Part shown: positions 8,929-18,089 of the stretch, in pieces
How positions within the stretch are numbered: position 1 is the first letter of the stretch
Layout of the letters: every line of letters starts with the position of its first letter
NCBI RefSeq assembly: GCF_018455725.1
Contig: NZ_JAHCLR010000023.1
Location: 1-64,000 of the forward strand
Source: Mycolicibacter acidiphilus
GTDB taxonomy: Bacteria > Actinomycetota > Actinomycetes > Mycobacteriales > Mycobacteriaceae
Reading direction: 5' to 3'
DNA: 64,000 nucleotides
Notes under the pieces: model-generated
Database searches by the model: none
Told to the model about the DNA's origin: nothing
Seen by the model: the letters and a program-made list of their open reading frames with translations, nothing else
Program-made: the position numbers and the translations under genes

Positions 8929-9368
8929 TGGGCGCGGTCACCCGGTCGGTGCCGGTGCACCGGCCGGTCGGTGACGTTGCGAAGGTGGCACTGGACCCTG
9001 ACATCGTGCTGCCGACGATGGGGGCGTTCGGACGCTTCGACCTGATCGAACGCAACCCGGACGGCTCGCAGGAGTGGGACCTGTACCTGCGGGTCGGCAC
9101 CATCCACGTCGGCGGGCGGGTGCTGGTCGAACCGCCGTCGGAGTCGGAACTGCGCTGGTACGCGGTGCGCGGCACCCGCCACCACGCGCGACTGGTGGTC
9201 TCCTCGGCTGACGATGGGGCTCTGGTCACCATGACCGTGACCGCCGAGTTCGCCGGCATGGCCACCGGCTGGCTCACCGGGGTGTTCGCCAACGGCATCC
9301 TCGGCCGGCACATGGAGGCCGGGCTGCAGCAGCTGCGGCACCGGATCGAGTACGGCGACGACCGGTAG
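8928..9368 (+). CDS. SRPBCC-like (START/polyketide-cyclase fold) small protein
   Basis: A 146-residue protein starting MGAVTRSVPVHRPVGDVAKVAL, which resembles the N-terminal strand of SRPBCC ligand-binding domains. It ends with the long helix NGILGRHMEAGLQQLRHRI, and the middle strands (ELRWYAVRG, GALVTMTVTAEF) fit the same fold. Such proteins bind or shuttle lipids or act as cyclases. Its ATG overlaps the stop of the acyltransferase by one base, suggesting a shared lipid substrate. The fold assignment is by eye. Confidence 0.6.
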   Translation: MGAVTRSVPVHRPVGDVAKVALDPDIVLPTMGAFGRFDLIERNPDGSQEWDLYLRVGTIHVGGRVLVEPPSESELRWYAVRGTRHHARLVVSSADDGALVTMTVTAEFAGMATGWLTGVFANGILGRHMEAGLQQLRHRIEYGDDR

Positions 9369-9403
9369 CGAGCGGGAAACAGCGTTGGATCAGGGCTGAG
9401 ACA

Positions 9404-10447
9404 TCATTCGGCGAAGAAGTCCGTGCGCCCGGTGGTGAGGCGGAAGACGTTCAGTGCCAAGGATTTGAGCGCCGCGATCACGAATCCAACCAGGATTCCC
9501 GAGAGGAACGAATACTGCTCTTTCCGGTGCGCCTTGTGCGTCTCGGTGAACTTGAAATAGTCGGTGAACGCCCCGGGTGGGCTCCACCGCCACATCCTGG
9601 TGTCGACCACGGTATTGTCGGGTTTCTCGACGAGGTCGTAGTTGAGGTTTCTTCGGATGTAGGTGGTAGAGGCCAGCTTTCGGCCGTCGCTGATGGCAAT
9701 CTGCGGGGCCACCAGCGTCTCGCCGGTCTCGGCGGTGCGCATCACCACCGACCTCGGTAAGACGCAGTAGACGTCACCGGTGCCCCGGGAATTCAACTCC
9801 CTCGTCACCTGGCCGAACAATCGCGGCGATGTGCTCTGTTCGATTTCTTTCGCGACACTCCCGTAAATCCGGTCGATCCCACCGTGGGGCAGACCGCGTC
9901 GCTGCCGCCCCTCCTGGGCGTTCCAGGAAGCCACAATTCGGTTGAAATGCTGGACATGGTAAGACGACCAGAACTCCGTCTTGGCATCGCTGTCATCATC
10001 CTCGTAGACGGCGGTATCGAACGGTTCAACCTCGGCGCGTTCACCTTTGGTCAGCTGACGCCAGTCCGAGGCTTCCATCGGGCTCATCGCGATCGAGATG
10101 CCGTCGCCGTCCGCCCGTAACCCGTCGATGCACCGGATCTGCTCATCGCGTTCGGTGACGATGAAGATGTCGATGACCGCCCGTCGCCGGGGTTCTTGGC
10201 TGGTGACGCTGAACGAGACGTACGCGTTGTCGTCGTCGAAGTCGATGTCCTGCAGGACCGCGATCTCTGTCGTGTCCGTCGAGGATTTCCCGTCCACGCG
10301 CACGACGATCGCGCCGGGATTGAAAATCGTCGGACCCGTGCTCAATACCGCGGTATGCAGAGTCGCGTAAGCAGCCCAGGACAGGGCTGCGATAACAGCG
10401 ATGTTCACCGCAACCACTGCTGCCGCACGGCGTCTGAGGCGACTCAT
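9404..10447 (-). CDS. membrane-anchored protein of unknown function
   Basis: A 347-residue protein. A transmembrane helix lies near residues 10-30 (AAAVVAVNIAVIAALSWAAYATL) and a second near residues 315-335 (FLSGILVGFVIAALKSLAL). Between them is a large charged domain rich in beta strands, with a DDDNAYVSF segment and an acidic patch (YEDDDSDAKTEF). This suggests an extracytoplasmic domain held by two helices. I do not recognise the family. It converges with the SRPBCC gene and is followed at a 49-base gap on the same strand by gabD2, which is upstream of nothing obviously related. Confidence 0.6.
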   Translation of the reverse strand: MSRLRRRAAAVVAVNIAVIAALSWAAYATLHTAVLSTGPTIFNPGAIVVRVDGKSSTDTTEIAVLQDIDFDDDNAYVSFSVTSQEPRRRAVIDIFIVTERDEQIRCIDGLRADGDGISIAMSPMEASDWRQLTKGERAEVEPFDTAVYEDDDSDAKTEFWSSYHVQHFNRIVASWNAQEGRQRRGLPHGGIDRIYGSVAKEIEQSTSPRLFGQVTRELNSRGTGDVYCVLPRSVVMRTAETGETLVAPQIAISDGRKLASTTYIRRNLNYDLVEKPDNTVVDTRMWRWSPPGAFTDYFKFTETHKAHRKEQYSFLSGILVGFVIAALKSLALNVFRLTTGRTDFFAE

Positions 10448-10496
10448 ATCGACGAAACTAGAACAGCTTCGGGTCCCGGGCGTGGTCCGCCACGGT

Positions 10497-12050
10497 TTAC
10501 CGCCCCGGCAGCGCCTGCACCAGCCGGATCATCGGGGTCAGCGCCTTCTGCCACAGCGTCATCGAAATGCCCAGCGGCGGATCGAGATTCAGCACCCGGG
10601 CGGTGGAGACCGTCTGCGATTCGGTGTACTTCAGGATGCCGTCGGCGCCGTGCCGGCGGCCCACCCCGGAGGCCTTCATGCCGCCCATCGGCGCGGCGGT
10701 GGACCCGAACGCCAGGGCGTAGCCCTCGTCGACGTTGACGGTGCCGGACTTGATCTTCGCGGCGATCTCCTCGCCCTGCGCCTTGCTGGCTGCCCAGACG
10801 CTGGCGTTCAGCCCGTATTCGGTGTCGTTGGCGCGCTCGATGGCCTCCTCGACCGAGTCCACCGGGTAGATCGAGACGACCGGGCCGAACGTCTCGTTGC
10901 GGCTGCACTCCATCTCGTCGGTGACGCCGGACAGCACCGTCGGCTCGAAGAACAGCGGGCCGATGTCGGGGCGGGCGTTGCCACCGGCGATCACCTTGGC
11001 GCCCTTCACTTTTGCGTCGTCGACGTGCCGGGAGATCGTCTTGATCTGGTCCTCGGAGATCAGGCTGCCCATGTCGGCTGAGAAGTCGTAGGCGGCCGAG
11101 AGCGTCATGTCGCGCACCTGGGCGGCGAACTTCTCGGCGAACTCGTCGGCGATGTCGCGTTCGACGTAGATGCGCTCGATCGAGATGCACAGCTGACCGG
11201 CGTTGGAGAAGCAGGCGCGGGTGGCGGCCTTGGCGACCTCGGGCAGGTTCGCGCCCTTGGTGACGATCATCGGGTTCTTGCCGCCGAGTTCCGCGGAGAA
11301 CCCGATCAGCCGGGAACCGCACTGCTCGGCCAGGGTGCGGCCGGTGGCGCTGGAGCCGGTGAACATCAGGTAGTCGCACTGGGCGGTGATCGCGGTGCCC
11401 ACCACCGACCCGGGCCCGGGCACCACCGCGAACAGCTCCCGCGGCAGCCCGGCCTGGTACAGCAGTTCGGCGTTGGCCAGCGTGCAGTACGGGGTCTGGC
11501 TGTCCGGCTTGACCACCACCGCGTTGCCGGCGATCAGCGCCGGGATGGCATCGGAGATCGACAGCGTCATGGGGTAGTTCCACGGCGAGATCACGCCGAC
11601 CACACCCTTGGGGTGATGGTTGACGACGGTCTTCACGATGCCCGGCAGCAGACCCTGAACCCGCTTGGGCGCCAACAGTTTCGCCGCGTGCCGCGCGTAG
11701 TACCGCGCATTGAGCATGATGTCGACGATCTCCTCCTGGGCCGCCGAACGCGCCTTGCCGGTCTCGGCCTGCGCGACGTCCATCAGGAAACCCCGGTTGG
11801 CCACGACCAGGTCGCGGTACCGCTCGATGACCGCGGCGCGCTCCTTGACGCTGCGCCGCGCCCACTGGGCCTGCGCGATGCGGGCCTTGACGAAGGCCGC
11901 CGTCACGTCCTCGGCGGTGCCGACCGGGATGGTGGTCAGGGGCTTGCCGGTGAACACCTCGTCGATGGTGCGGGACTGGCGGGCCTCGACGTCGTCGATG
12001 GCGACCAGGGCGCGCAGGCGGTCGAAGTCGGCGGTGGACGGAGCGGGCAT
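10497..12050 (-). CDS. gabD2: succinate-semialdehyde dehydrogenase (NADP+) GabD2
   Basis: A 517-residue aldehyde dehydrogenase, close throughout to M. tuberculosis GabD2 (Rv1731): MPAPSTADFDRLRALVAI, TIDEVFTGKPLTTIPVGTAED, then GVISPWNYPMTL. The catalytic Glu lies in FSAELGGKNPMIV and the catalytic Cys in SNAGQLCISIERIY. The enzyme oxidises succinic semialdehyde to succinate with NADP. I prefer ATG 12050 over 12077 because homologues start MPAPS, with GGAAAC just upstream. It also keeps the C-terminal extension with LDPPLGISMTLWQKALTPM, typical of the GabD2 subgroup. Confidence 0.88.
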   Translation of the reverse strand: MPAPSTADFDRLRALVAIDDVEARQSRTIDEVFTGKPLTTIPVGTAEDVTAAFVKARIAQAQWARRSVKERAAVIERYRDLVVANRGFLMDVAQAETGKARSAAQEEIVDIMLNARYYARHAAKLLAPKRVQGLLPGIVKTVVNHHPKGVVGVISPWNYPMTLSISDAIPALIAGNAVVVKPDSQTPYCTLANAELLYQAGLPRELFAVVPGPGSVVGTAITAQCDYLMFTGSSATGRTLAEQCGSRLIGFSAELGGKNPMIVTKGANLPEVAKAATRACFSNAGQLCISIERIYVERDIADEFAEKFAAQVRDMTLSAAYDFSADMGSLISEDQIKTISRHVDDAKVKGAKVIAGGNARPDIGPLFFEPTVLSGVTDEMECSRNETFGPVVSIYPVDSVEEAIERANDTEYGLNASVWAASKAQGEEIAAKIKSGTVNVDEGYALAFGSTAAPMGGMKASGVGRRHGADGILKYTESQTVSTARVLNLDPPLGISMTLWQKALTPMIRLVQALPGR

Positions 12051-12098
12051 GGCAGTTTCCTTACTCGCGGGTAACAAGTGCTTACCCGCAACCTACCC

Positions 12099-12884
12099 CT
12101 AGCAGTGGCCACCCGGTAGCCCGGCGGCGTTCGCCGACAGCCACTGCGTCATCTGGTTGAGCACCTGCACCCCGGACTCGAAACTGCCGTCGTTGGGCTG
12201 AGCGGCGAGCGCCACCGCGAGCTGCTGACCGCTCGGGGTGCCGACGACGCCGAATTGGCGGACCAGGTAACCGCCGCTCGGGCCGGGACCCCAGCCGCCC
12301 TTGGTCGGAGCGCCGACGGTCGCCAGCCCCCAGCGCTGGTCGGCGATGGTGTTGTACATCAGGTTGTAGACGTGCGCGTCCCCGGTGATGCACGGCAGGT
12401 GCGCGGCGAACTGGGCCTGCCTGGCCAGCGGCCACTGGGTCTGTCCGAAGGCGGTGAACTCCGGGCGCAGCCGGCGGGACTCGACGGCGGTGCCAGTGTC
12501 ACCGCCCTCCCGCAGTACCGCCTGCACCTGCTGGGCGGCCTGCGCCGGGGAGCCCAGTTCGGACCAGAGCTGCTCGGCGGCGGCGTTGTCGGACGCAGTG
12601 ATGGCCTTGGCGGCCAGCCCCTGGGCGTTGGGGCGGTTGGCGCGGATGGCCGCGATCGCCAGCGGCACCTTGATCGTCGACCAGGCGACGCCGTTCTGCA
12701 GCGTGCCGAGCGTGCCGACCTGGTTCTGGCCGACCGGGGCGTAGGCGATGCCGATGCTGGCCGGGACGGTGCCGGCGAGTCTGGCGAAGCTGGCCGGCAG
12801 TGGATCGGCGGCGGCGGGGGAGGCCAGGGCGATGGTGAGGAAGGCGGCCAGGGTCGCGACAAATCCTCGGCGGGCTGTGCGCAT
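12099..12884 (-). CDS. exported class A beta-lactamase-like serine hydrolase
   Basis: A 261-residue protein with a signal peptide (GFVATLAAFLTIALASPAAA) cleaved near residue 26. Beta-lactamase/PBP-like motifs appear in order: STIK (SxxK, active-site Ser) in VAWSTIKVPLAIA; SDN in AITASDNAAAEQLW; and KGGWG in the KTG position. The classical Glu166 loop is not evident, and the protein is shorter than true class A enzymes. It is therefore more likely a serine hydrolase or peptidase-like relative than a resistance enzyme. It is divergent from the HNH gene. Confidence 0.75.
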   Translation of the reverse strand: MRTARRGFVATLAAFLTIALASPAAADPLPASFARLAGTVPASIGIAYAPVGQNQVGTLGTLQNGVAWSTIKVPLAIAAIRANRPNAQGLAAKAITASDNAAAEQLWSELGSPAQAAQQVQAVLREGGDTGTAVESRRLRPEFTAFGQTQWPLARQAQFAAHLPCITGDAHVYNLMYNTIADQRWGLATVGAPTKGGWGPGPSGGYLVRQFGVVGTPSGQQLAVALAAQPNDGSFESGVQVLNQMTQWLSANAAGLPGGHC

Positions 12885-12981
12885 GGGTGTGAGTATTCAC
12901 CGTGGGTGTGCCGAAACGTCGACGCCGCGACGGCGGATGTGGATGCGGATCGGATGCACGTGTCGGACCCCTGCTCTACGA

Positions 12982-12997
12982 TCGAACGTATGTTCGA
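12982..12997. promoter_or_regulatory. LexA SOS box over the start codon of the 13E12/HNH gene
   Basis: TCGAAC-GTAT-GTTCGA is an exact mycobacterial SOS box (TCGAAC-N4-GTTCGA). The ATG at 12990 lies inside it. A -10-like TACGAT at 12977-12982 would start transcription at about 12990, so the message would be leaderless and LexA would block both polymerase and the start site. Site match is seen; promoter call is inferred. Confidence 0.85.
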
Positions 12998-14603
12998 GAC
13001 AATATTCGATGAGCGGGTTGCGGAGGGGGCGCCGGAAGCGGTCGCCGATCTCCCGCCGGGCCGGCTGGCGGATCTGATCGCGGCCACCCACCGCATGGAG
13101 TCGGTGCTGATCGCCCGTCGGCTGGCGGCGATCGCCGTGCTGCTCCGGCGCTATGACGGAATGAGCCCGTCGGCGATCGGCCAGCATCCGGAGATGGTAG
13201 CCGGCTATGAACGGGCTTGCGCCGAGGTGTCGGCCCTGCTGAACCTGCCCCCGGCCGCCGCCGGACGCCAGGTGCACTACGCGGAAGTACTCGACATCCG
13301 ATTGCCGCGCCTTGCGGCGCTGTTCGCCGAGGGCCGGATCGACTGGCGCAGTGTCCAGATCGTCATCGACCGCACCGATCTCGTCGACGACGACCTGATC
13401 GGCGAACTCGACGAGAAGTTGGCCTCCCGCATCGAGAACTGGTCGACGTGGTCGCGGCAGCGCATCATCAACGCCGTCGACGCTGCGGTGCTGGACGTTG
13501 ATGCCGATGCCGTCCGGCAGCGTCGGAAGGACGCTGATGACAACCGATACATCTGGGTCGGACCCGATCGCGATGGCATCGCAAAGATCGATGGCAGGGT
13601 CCCCGCCGCGTCGGCCACGGCTTTCGACCGGCGGCTGACCGAACTCGCCCAAGCCGTCTGCGCCGAGGATCCCCGCAATCTCGTACAGCGCCGGGCCGAC
13701 GCGCTCGCCGCGTTGACTGAGGGGCGGTCGCTGCGCTGTGGGTGCGGCCGGGCGGATTGTCCGACACGATCGGCACCGGCGGAATCCGGCGGGACGCGCG
13801 TGATCCTCAACGTGATCGCGACCGACGCCACCGTCGCCGGCGCCCAGGACCGGCCCGGCTACCTGGACGGGTACGGGGTGATCGACGCCGAGCAGGTTCG
13901 TCAGCTGGCCGCCGGAGCGTCCTGGCGGCTGCTGAATCCCGCCGCTGACCCGGCCGCGGCGTTTCGCTACCAGCCCTCCGCGGCGTTGGCCCGCGCGGTG
14001 CGCTGCCGCGACCTCACCTGTCGATTCCCGGGCTGCCATCGCCGGGCCACGATCTGCGACCTGGATCATACGAACCCGTTCAATCACACCGATCCGGCAG
14101 CTGGCGGGCCGACGGTGCTGTCGAACCTCAAGTGCCTCTGCAGATTTCATCACAGAATGAAGACGTTCGGCGGCTGGCACGATCAGCAGCTCGAGGACGG
14201 CACGGTGATCTGGAAAAGCCCATCCGGTGCGGTGTTCGAGACCAAACCCGGCAGTGCCGAGGTGATCCCGGAACTGGCCGATGCGCTGGGTACCACCGGG
14301 CAGCGGCCCCTGCGGCAGCCCTGCCAGAACTGGGCGACCCAGCGGGCGGCCCAGGTGGCACGCGCCCGCCGGAACAACCGTGTCCGGGAAGCCGCTAACG
14401 AACTGCACGCGCAGCGGCGGCGCGAGATCGCCGACCTCAAGGTCCGCAACCGGATGCGTGACCGGCTCCACCTGTTGAAAGGCGGATCCAGCACCAGTCC
14501 GTTCTGCGCCTGGGTGAACGACCCACATGAACCCGAACAACTCCCGCCGGACTGGCAACCGCCACCTGCGCCCCCGCCACTTCCCGACGATTGCCCCTTC
14601 TAA
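12990..14603 (+). CDS. 13E12-repeat family protein: DUF222 plus HNH endonuclease
   Basis: A 537-residue protein. The N-terminal two thirds are helical and of DUF222 type (ERMFETIFDERVAEGAPEAV, later LPRLAALFAEGRIDWR). A C-terminal HNH domain follows: CRDLTCRFPGCHRRATICDL, then DHTNPFNHTDPAAGG, ending LKCLCRFHHRMKT. The Cys pairs bind zinc, and the His residues (DLDH, FHHR) form the nuclease centre. After it comes a charged helical and proline-rich tail (PPAPPPLPDDCPF). Mycobacterial 13E12 genes are often SOS-induced, and this one has a perfect LexA box on its start. I use ATG 12990; an in-frame ATG at 12957 exists but lies upstream of the likely transcription start. Confidence 0.85.
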   Translation: MFETIFDERVAEGAPEAVADLPPGRLADLIAATHRMESVLIARRLAAIAVLLRRYDGMSPSAIGQHPEMVAGYERACAEVSALLNLPPAAAGRQVHYAEVLDIRLPRLAALFAEGRIDWRSVQIVIDRTDLVDDDLIGELDEKLASRIENWSTWSRQRIINAVDAAVLDVDADAVRQRRKDADDNRYIWVGPDRDGIAKIDGRVPAASATAFDRRLTELAQAVCAEDPRNLVQRRADALAALTEGRSLRCGCGRADCPTRSAPAESGGTRVILNVIATDATVAGAQDRPGYLDGYGVIDAEQVRQLAAGASWRLLNPAADPAAAFRYQPSAALARAVRCRDLTCRFPGCHRRATICDLDHTNPFNHTDPAAGGPTVLSNLKCLCRFHHRMKTFGGWHDQQLEDGTVIWKSPSGAVFETKPGSAEVIPELADALGTTGQRPLRQPCQNWATQRAAQVARARRNNRVREAANELHAQRRREIADLKVRNRMRDRLHLLKGGSSTSPFCAWVNDPHEPEQLPPDWQPPPAPPPLPDDCPF

Positions 14604-14633
14604 CCAGACGGCAGTCGGCCTACAGTCAGCGTC

Positions 14634-15059
14634 ATGCGCGCATCGTGGACAACGATCGTGGCCGCGGCGGCCGCCGGTGTGGTCGGTGTCGCCGTGGGCG
14701 CTTCGCTGGTCAGTGTCGGGGAGCACCTGGCTGAGCCGACGGTCGAAACCCCCGACTCCCACACCCAAGACGTCGTGCTGTGCACCAGTTACGCACTGAT
14801 CTACGACGCCCTGCACCAACCCCTGGGTGCGGCGGACGCGCTGCCCGCCATCGCGCCGCTGCGGCTGGCGCTGACCGAGAACCCGGACGCCGACCCGGAG
14901 ATCCGCGACGCCATCACCGGCGCGATCGAGGCCTTCGACGCGATCCTGGCCAAGGACGCGAAACCGCACGGACTGTCCGAGCCGCCGCCCTACGATCCGG
15001 CGGCGGTGACCGCGGCGCTGCAGCGGGTGCCGCAGGTCTGCGAACTGAACGACTGGCTA
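14634..15059 (+). CDS. small N-terminally anchored exported protein with lost stop codon
   Basis: The start MRASWTTIVAAAAAGVVGVAVG is a signal anchor. It leads into about 120 residues of helical sequence with two Cys (VVLCTSYALIYDAL and VPQVCELNDWLL), a typical small mycobacterial exported protein. The protein-like part ends at the boundary of the convergent plsC gene (stop at 15057-15059). No in-frame stop occurs there: the frame stays open to 16736, giving 557 extra codons that are pure antisense of plsC. I give the end of the believable part. A stop-loss, an indel or a sequencing error could explain it. Function unknown. Confidence 0.45.
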
Positions 15060-16550
15060 CTGCGCCGGCCAGTCGGCGAGTGTGTCGACGAACAACTGCC
15101 GCACCCCCGCGATCCGTTCGCCCAGGTCCTCCACCGTCCAGTCCGTTACCGAGATCGGTTCGCCCACCACCACATCCACGACCCCGGGCCGGAGCACGGT
15201 CGCGCCGCGGGCGCCGAGTACGTCGGCGTTGCGGATGATGATCGGAACGATCGGCACCCCGGCCGCCATCGCCATTCGGAAGGGTCCCTTCTTGAACTCA
15301 CCGACCGCGGTACCGGCCACCCGGGTGCCCTCCGGCGCGGCCAGGATCGAAATGCCCCGGGTCTTCAGGTGCGCCAGCAGCGGTTCCAGCGACTCGATCG
15401 CCCGCGAGGTGTTGCCGCGGTCGACGAACGCCACATCGGCGAGCCGGCCCAGGGTTCCCACGAACGGATCGTGTTCGAGTTCCCGCTTCGCGACGGCGGT
15501 GAAGCCGGTGCGGACCAGTGCCGCGGCGATGAACCCGTCGAAGTTGGTGCGGTGATTGAAGACGAACACCGCCGGGCGTTGCGCCCACAGGTTCTGTTCG
15601 CCGACCACGTTGATCGTGACACCCGCCAGGTGAAGCAGGGTGCTGAACCACTGCTCGCTGACGAAATCCAGTGCGGCCCGCTTACTTCCGCGCAGCAGGC
15701 CGATGCCGCCGCCGATCGCCGCGATCGGGACGACACTGAAGAATCCGGCCAGGCTGCGGGCGCGGGTGGCCGGGCTGACGGGACCTCGGCTGGTGAACCG
15801 CTGCACCGGCCAGTTCCGCCGGCGGGCCACCGCCGCCAGGTGCTTGCCGGGGTTCGTCGGCCGCGGTTTGCCGACCAGGTGCATCAGTCCGGTGTCCTCG
15901 TCGCCGTCGGCGTAGAAGTAACTCTGCGCCAGATCGATGTGGCAGCGACCGGCGTACGCCTGCACCGCGTCGGACTTGCCGGCACCCCACAACGGTTCCC
16001 CGGCGATCTGTCCGGTCAGCATGCCGTCGACCACTTCGAGCTCAGTGCAGAGCACCTCCTCGATCCCGAGGTAGTCGGCGATCGGCCGCACCTGGTAGGG
16101 CAGCGCGGAGGAGGACAGCACCACGGTGTGGCCACGGTGCTGATGGGCGCGGACGATCTCGACCGCTTCCGGATAGATCAGGTCGACGATCTTCTGGGTG
16201 AAGACACGCTCGCCCAACTCATGCAGGTCCACGTCGGCGCGTCCGCGCCAGGACCGCGCGCTGAGCCGCATGAACTCGGTGACGTCGGCCAGGCCGGCGC
16301 CGACCCGCAGTGCGCCCTTGATCGCTCGGGCGACGTCGCCGAGGTCCACGTCGCGGCGCTCCCACTGGTCGGCGGCGAGCGCCGCCGCCGAGTATCCGGC
16401 GATCAGCGTGCCGTCGAAGTCGAAGAACGCACCCACCTGAGGTCCGGCCGGGCTGGCTTCGATCTCGGCGATGGTGCCGGGCAGTCGCAACCGCACGGGC
16501 TTCGGCCGCGGCGTGGCCTCGGTCACCAGGTGCAGCGTGGAGTCGCTCAT
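15057..16550 (-). CDS. plsC: bifunctional HAD-IB phosphatase-like / 1-acylglycerol-3-phosphate acyltransferase (PlsC)
   Basis: A 497-residue fusion. Residues 40-240 form a HAD-superfamily subfamily IB domain: FFDFDGTL motif I, VVLSSSALPYQVRP motif II, and YFYADGDEDTGLMHLVGKP near motif III/IV. Residues 300-497 form an LPLAT domain with NHRTNFDG (HX4D), FVDRGNTSRAIESL, and APEGTR (EGT motif). The same fusion exists as M. tuberculosis Rv2483c (580 residues). Expected reaction: lysophosphatidate to phosphatidate at the membrane. Its ATG overlaps the stop of the upstream WS/DGAT gene by four bases, so the pair is co-translated in triacylglycerol/phospholipid synthesis. Confidence 0.87.
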   Translation of the reverse strand: MSDSTLHLVTEATPRPKPVRLRLPGTIAEIEASPAGPQVGAFFDFDGTLIAGYSAAALAADQWERRDVDLGDVARAIKGALRVGAGLADVTEFMRLSARSWRGRADVDLHELGERVFTQKIVDLIYPEAVEIVRAHQHRGHTVVLSSSALPYQVRPIADYLGIEEVLCTELEVVDGMLTGQIAGEPLWGAGKSDAVQAYAGRCHIDLAQSYFYADGDEDTGLMHLVGKPRPTNPGKHLAAVARRRNWPVQRFTSRGPVSPATRARSLAGFFSVVPIAAIGGGIGLLRGSKRAALDFVSEQWFSTLLHLAGVTINVVGEQNLWAQRPAVFVFNHRTNFDGFIAAALVRTGFTAVAKRELEHDPFVGTLGRLADVAFVDRGNTSRAIESLEPLLAHLKTRGISILAAPEGTRVAGTAVGEFKKGPFRMAMAAGVPIVPIIIRNADVLGARGATVLRPGVVDVVVGEPISVTDWTVEDLGERIAGVRQLFVDTLADWPAQ

Positions 16551-18004
16551 CGCCGCGCCGCCCGTGGCGTGGTCTTGGTAGCACGGCGGCGGGGTGCGGT
16601 TGCGATGTTGCGTGGCCCGGGTTGCGCCAGCTCCAGCACCTCGGCCACCCCCTGGCCCAGACAGGTGGCGAACAGTTCCGGGTCGGTGATCGCCGCCGGG
16701 TCCAGGTTGATGCCGACGTACGCCGTCTGCCGATAGGAGTTCAGCACGATCATCGCGGCTGGGCCGGGCAGCGGGCCGAACGGATACATCTGCTCCACCT
16801 TCACCCCGGCCAGGTAGAGGGGATCAGGGCTGCCCGGGACGTTGCTGACCTGCAGGTCGTGCACCGCCAACCCGCTGCCCGCAGCCAGCGCCAGCAGCGC
16901 CGACGGGATGCGCGCCGCCACCGGGGCGAGCAGGCTCAGCGCGTCGGCCGCCGGTTCGTGGCGGGCCTGCAGGACCAGTGCCCGGATGCACTTGATCCGG
17001 GTTGCCGGATCCGGTTCGGCGACCGGCACCGCCAGGCGTGCGCCCGCCCACCGGTTGCCGCCGGCCGGGTCGTCGGCGGTGCGCAGACTGATCGGGATGG
17101 CGATGTTGAGTGCCTCGATGGGGACGCCGTTCTTCTCGTGGTAGCGGCGCAACCCGCCGCAGATCGCGGCGAGGAACCCGTCGTTGATCGAGCCGCCCGC
17201 GACCTTGGCGGCCCGACCCAGGTCGGCCAGGTCGATCTCGGTGGTGAGCAGTCGCCGCTGCAGGCTGCGTCGGCGCAGCAATGGTGAGGGCGCAACCGGT
17301 GACGGGGCGAGCACCCGCCGAAGGGACTGGGCGAACGCGCTCACACTCGACAGCGAGCGGGGTCTCAGGCCGAGGCGCAGCAGTCGATACGTGCTGCCGA
17401 CAACGGATTGCGGTGCGTGCCGCAGTGCTTCGCCGAGCAGGTCACGCGGCGTCAGCTCCACCGGTGCCGGGATCGGTGGCAGCGGCGTCGCCGCTGGTTC
17501 GGGCTCGGTGTCGAAGATGATCTCGGTGTAGTGCCGGGCGCCGAGGCCGTCGGTGATCGCGTGGTTCATCTTCGCGACGAACGCCGCCCGACCGTCCTCG
17601 AGTCCCTCCACCAGTGTGAACTCCCACAGGGGGCGGGCTCGGTCCAGTGGCGACATCACCAGCGGCGCAAGGAAATCGAGCAGGGTCTGCATGGTCCCCG
17701 GCTGTGGCAGGTGCATCCGGCGGACGTGGTAGCGCAGGTCGAAATCCGGATCGGCGGCCCAGACCGGAAGCAGCGCCGGCACCGGCGGGTCGACCACCCG
17801 TTGGCGCAGTGCCGGGATCAGCCGGGAGGCCCGGTCGATGGTCTCGACGAACCGCCCGAAATCCGGTGCTGCCGCCAGCACGAAGACCGCCATCATGTCC
17901 GACCGGGCGTGCGGGTCGCTTTCGCTCCGGTACATCAACGCATCGAACGGCGCCATCGGGTGCCGGGTGGCCGCGGAACTGTCGCTCATCGGTGCAGTAT
18001 TCAA
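16547..18004 (-). CDS. wax ester synthase/diacylglycerol acyltransferase (WS/DGAT), Rv2484c-like
   Basis: A 485-residue WS/DGAT-family protein. The condensation-type motif reads NHAITDG (in FVAKMNHAITDGLGARHYTE) instead of HHxxxDG: the catalytic second His is kept and the first is Asn. The N-terminus (MAPFDALMYRSESDPHARSDMM) and the later VSNVPGSPDPLYLAG and NSYRQTAYVGINLD segments are typical. Gene order with plsC and an adjacent lipQ-like gene mirrors M. tuberculosis Rv2483c-Rv2484c-Rv2485c. It likely acylates diacylglycerol or an alcohol from acyl-CoA at the membrane. Confidence 0.85.
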   Translation of the reverse strand: MNTAPMSDSSAATRHPMAPFDALMYRSESDPHARSDMMAVFVLAAAPDFGRFVETIDRASRLIPALRQRVVDPPVPALLPVWAADPDFDLRYHVRRMHLPQPGTMQTLLDFLAPLVMSPLDRARPLWEFTLVEGLEDGRAAFVAKMNHAITDGLGARHYTEIIFDTEPEPAATPLPPIPAPVELTPRDLLGEALRHAPQSVVGSTYRLLRLGLRPRSLSSVSAFAQSLRRVLAPSPVAPSPLLRRRSLQRRLLTTEIDLADLGRAAKVAGGSINDGFLAAICGGLRRYHEKNGVPIEALNIAIPISLRTADDPAGGNRWAGARLAVPVAEPDPATRIKCIRALVLQARHEPAADALSLLAPVAARIPSALLALAAGSGLAVHDLQVSNVPGSPDPLYLAGVKVEQMYPFGPLPGPAAMIVLNSYRQTAYVGINLDPAAITDPELFATCLGQGVAEVLELAQPGPRNIATAPRRRATKTTPRAARR

Positions 18005-18089
18005 TCGATCGCCCTATCGCGACACGAATCGTCCCGGCCAGTGAGATGTCCGCGCGATCGGTTGGCGCCGAACCGGATACGGTCCGCGG

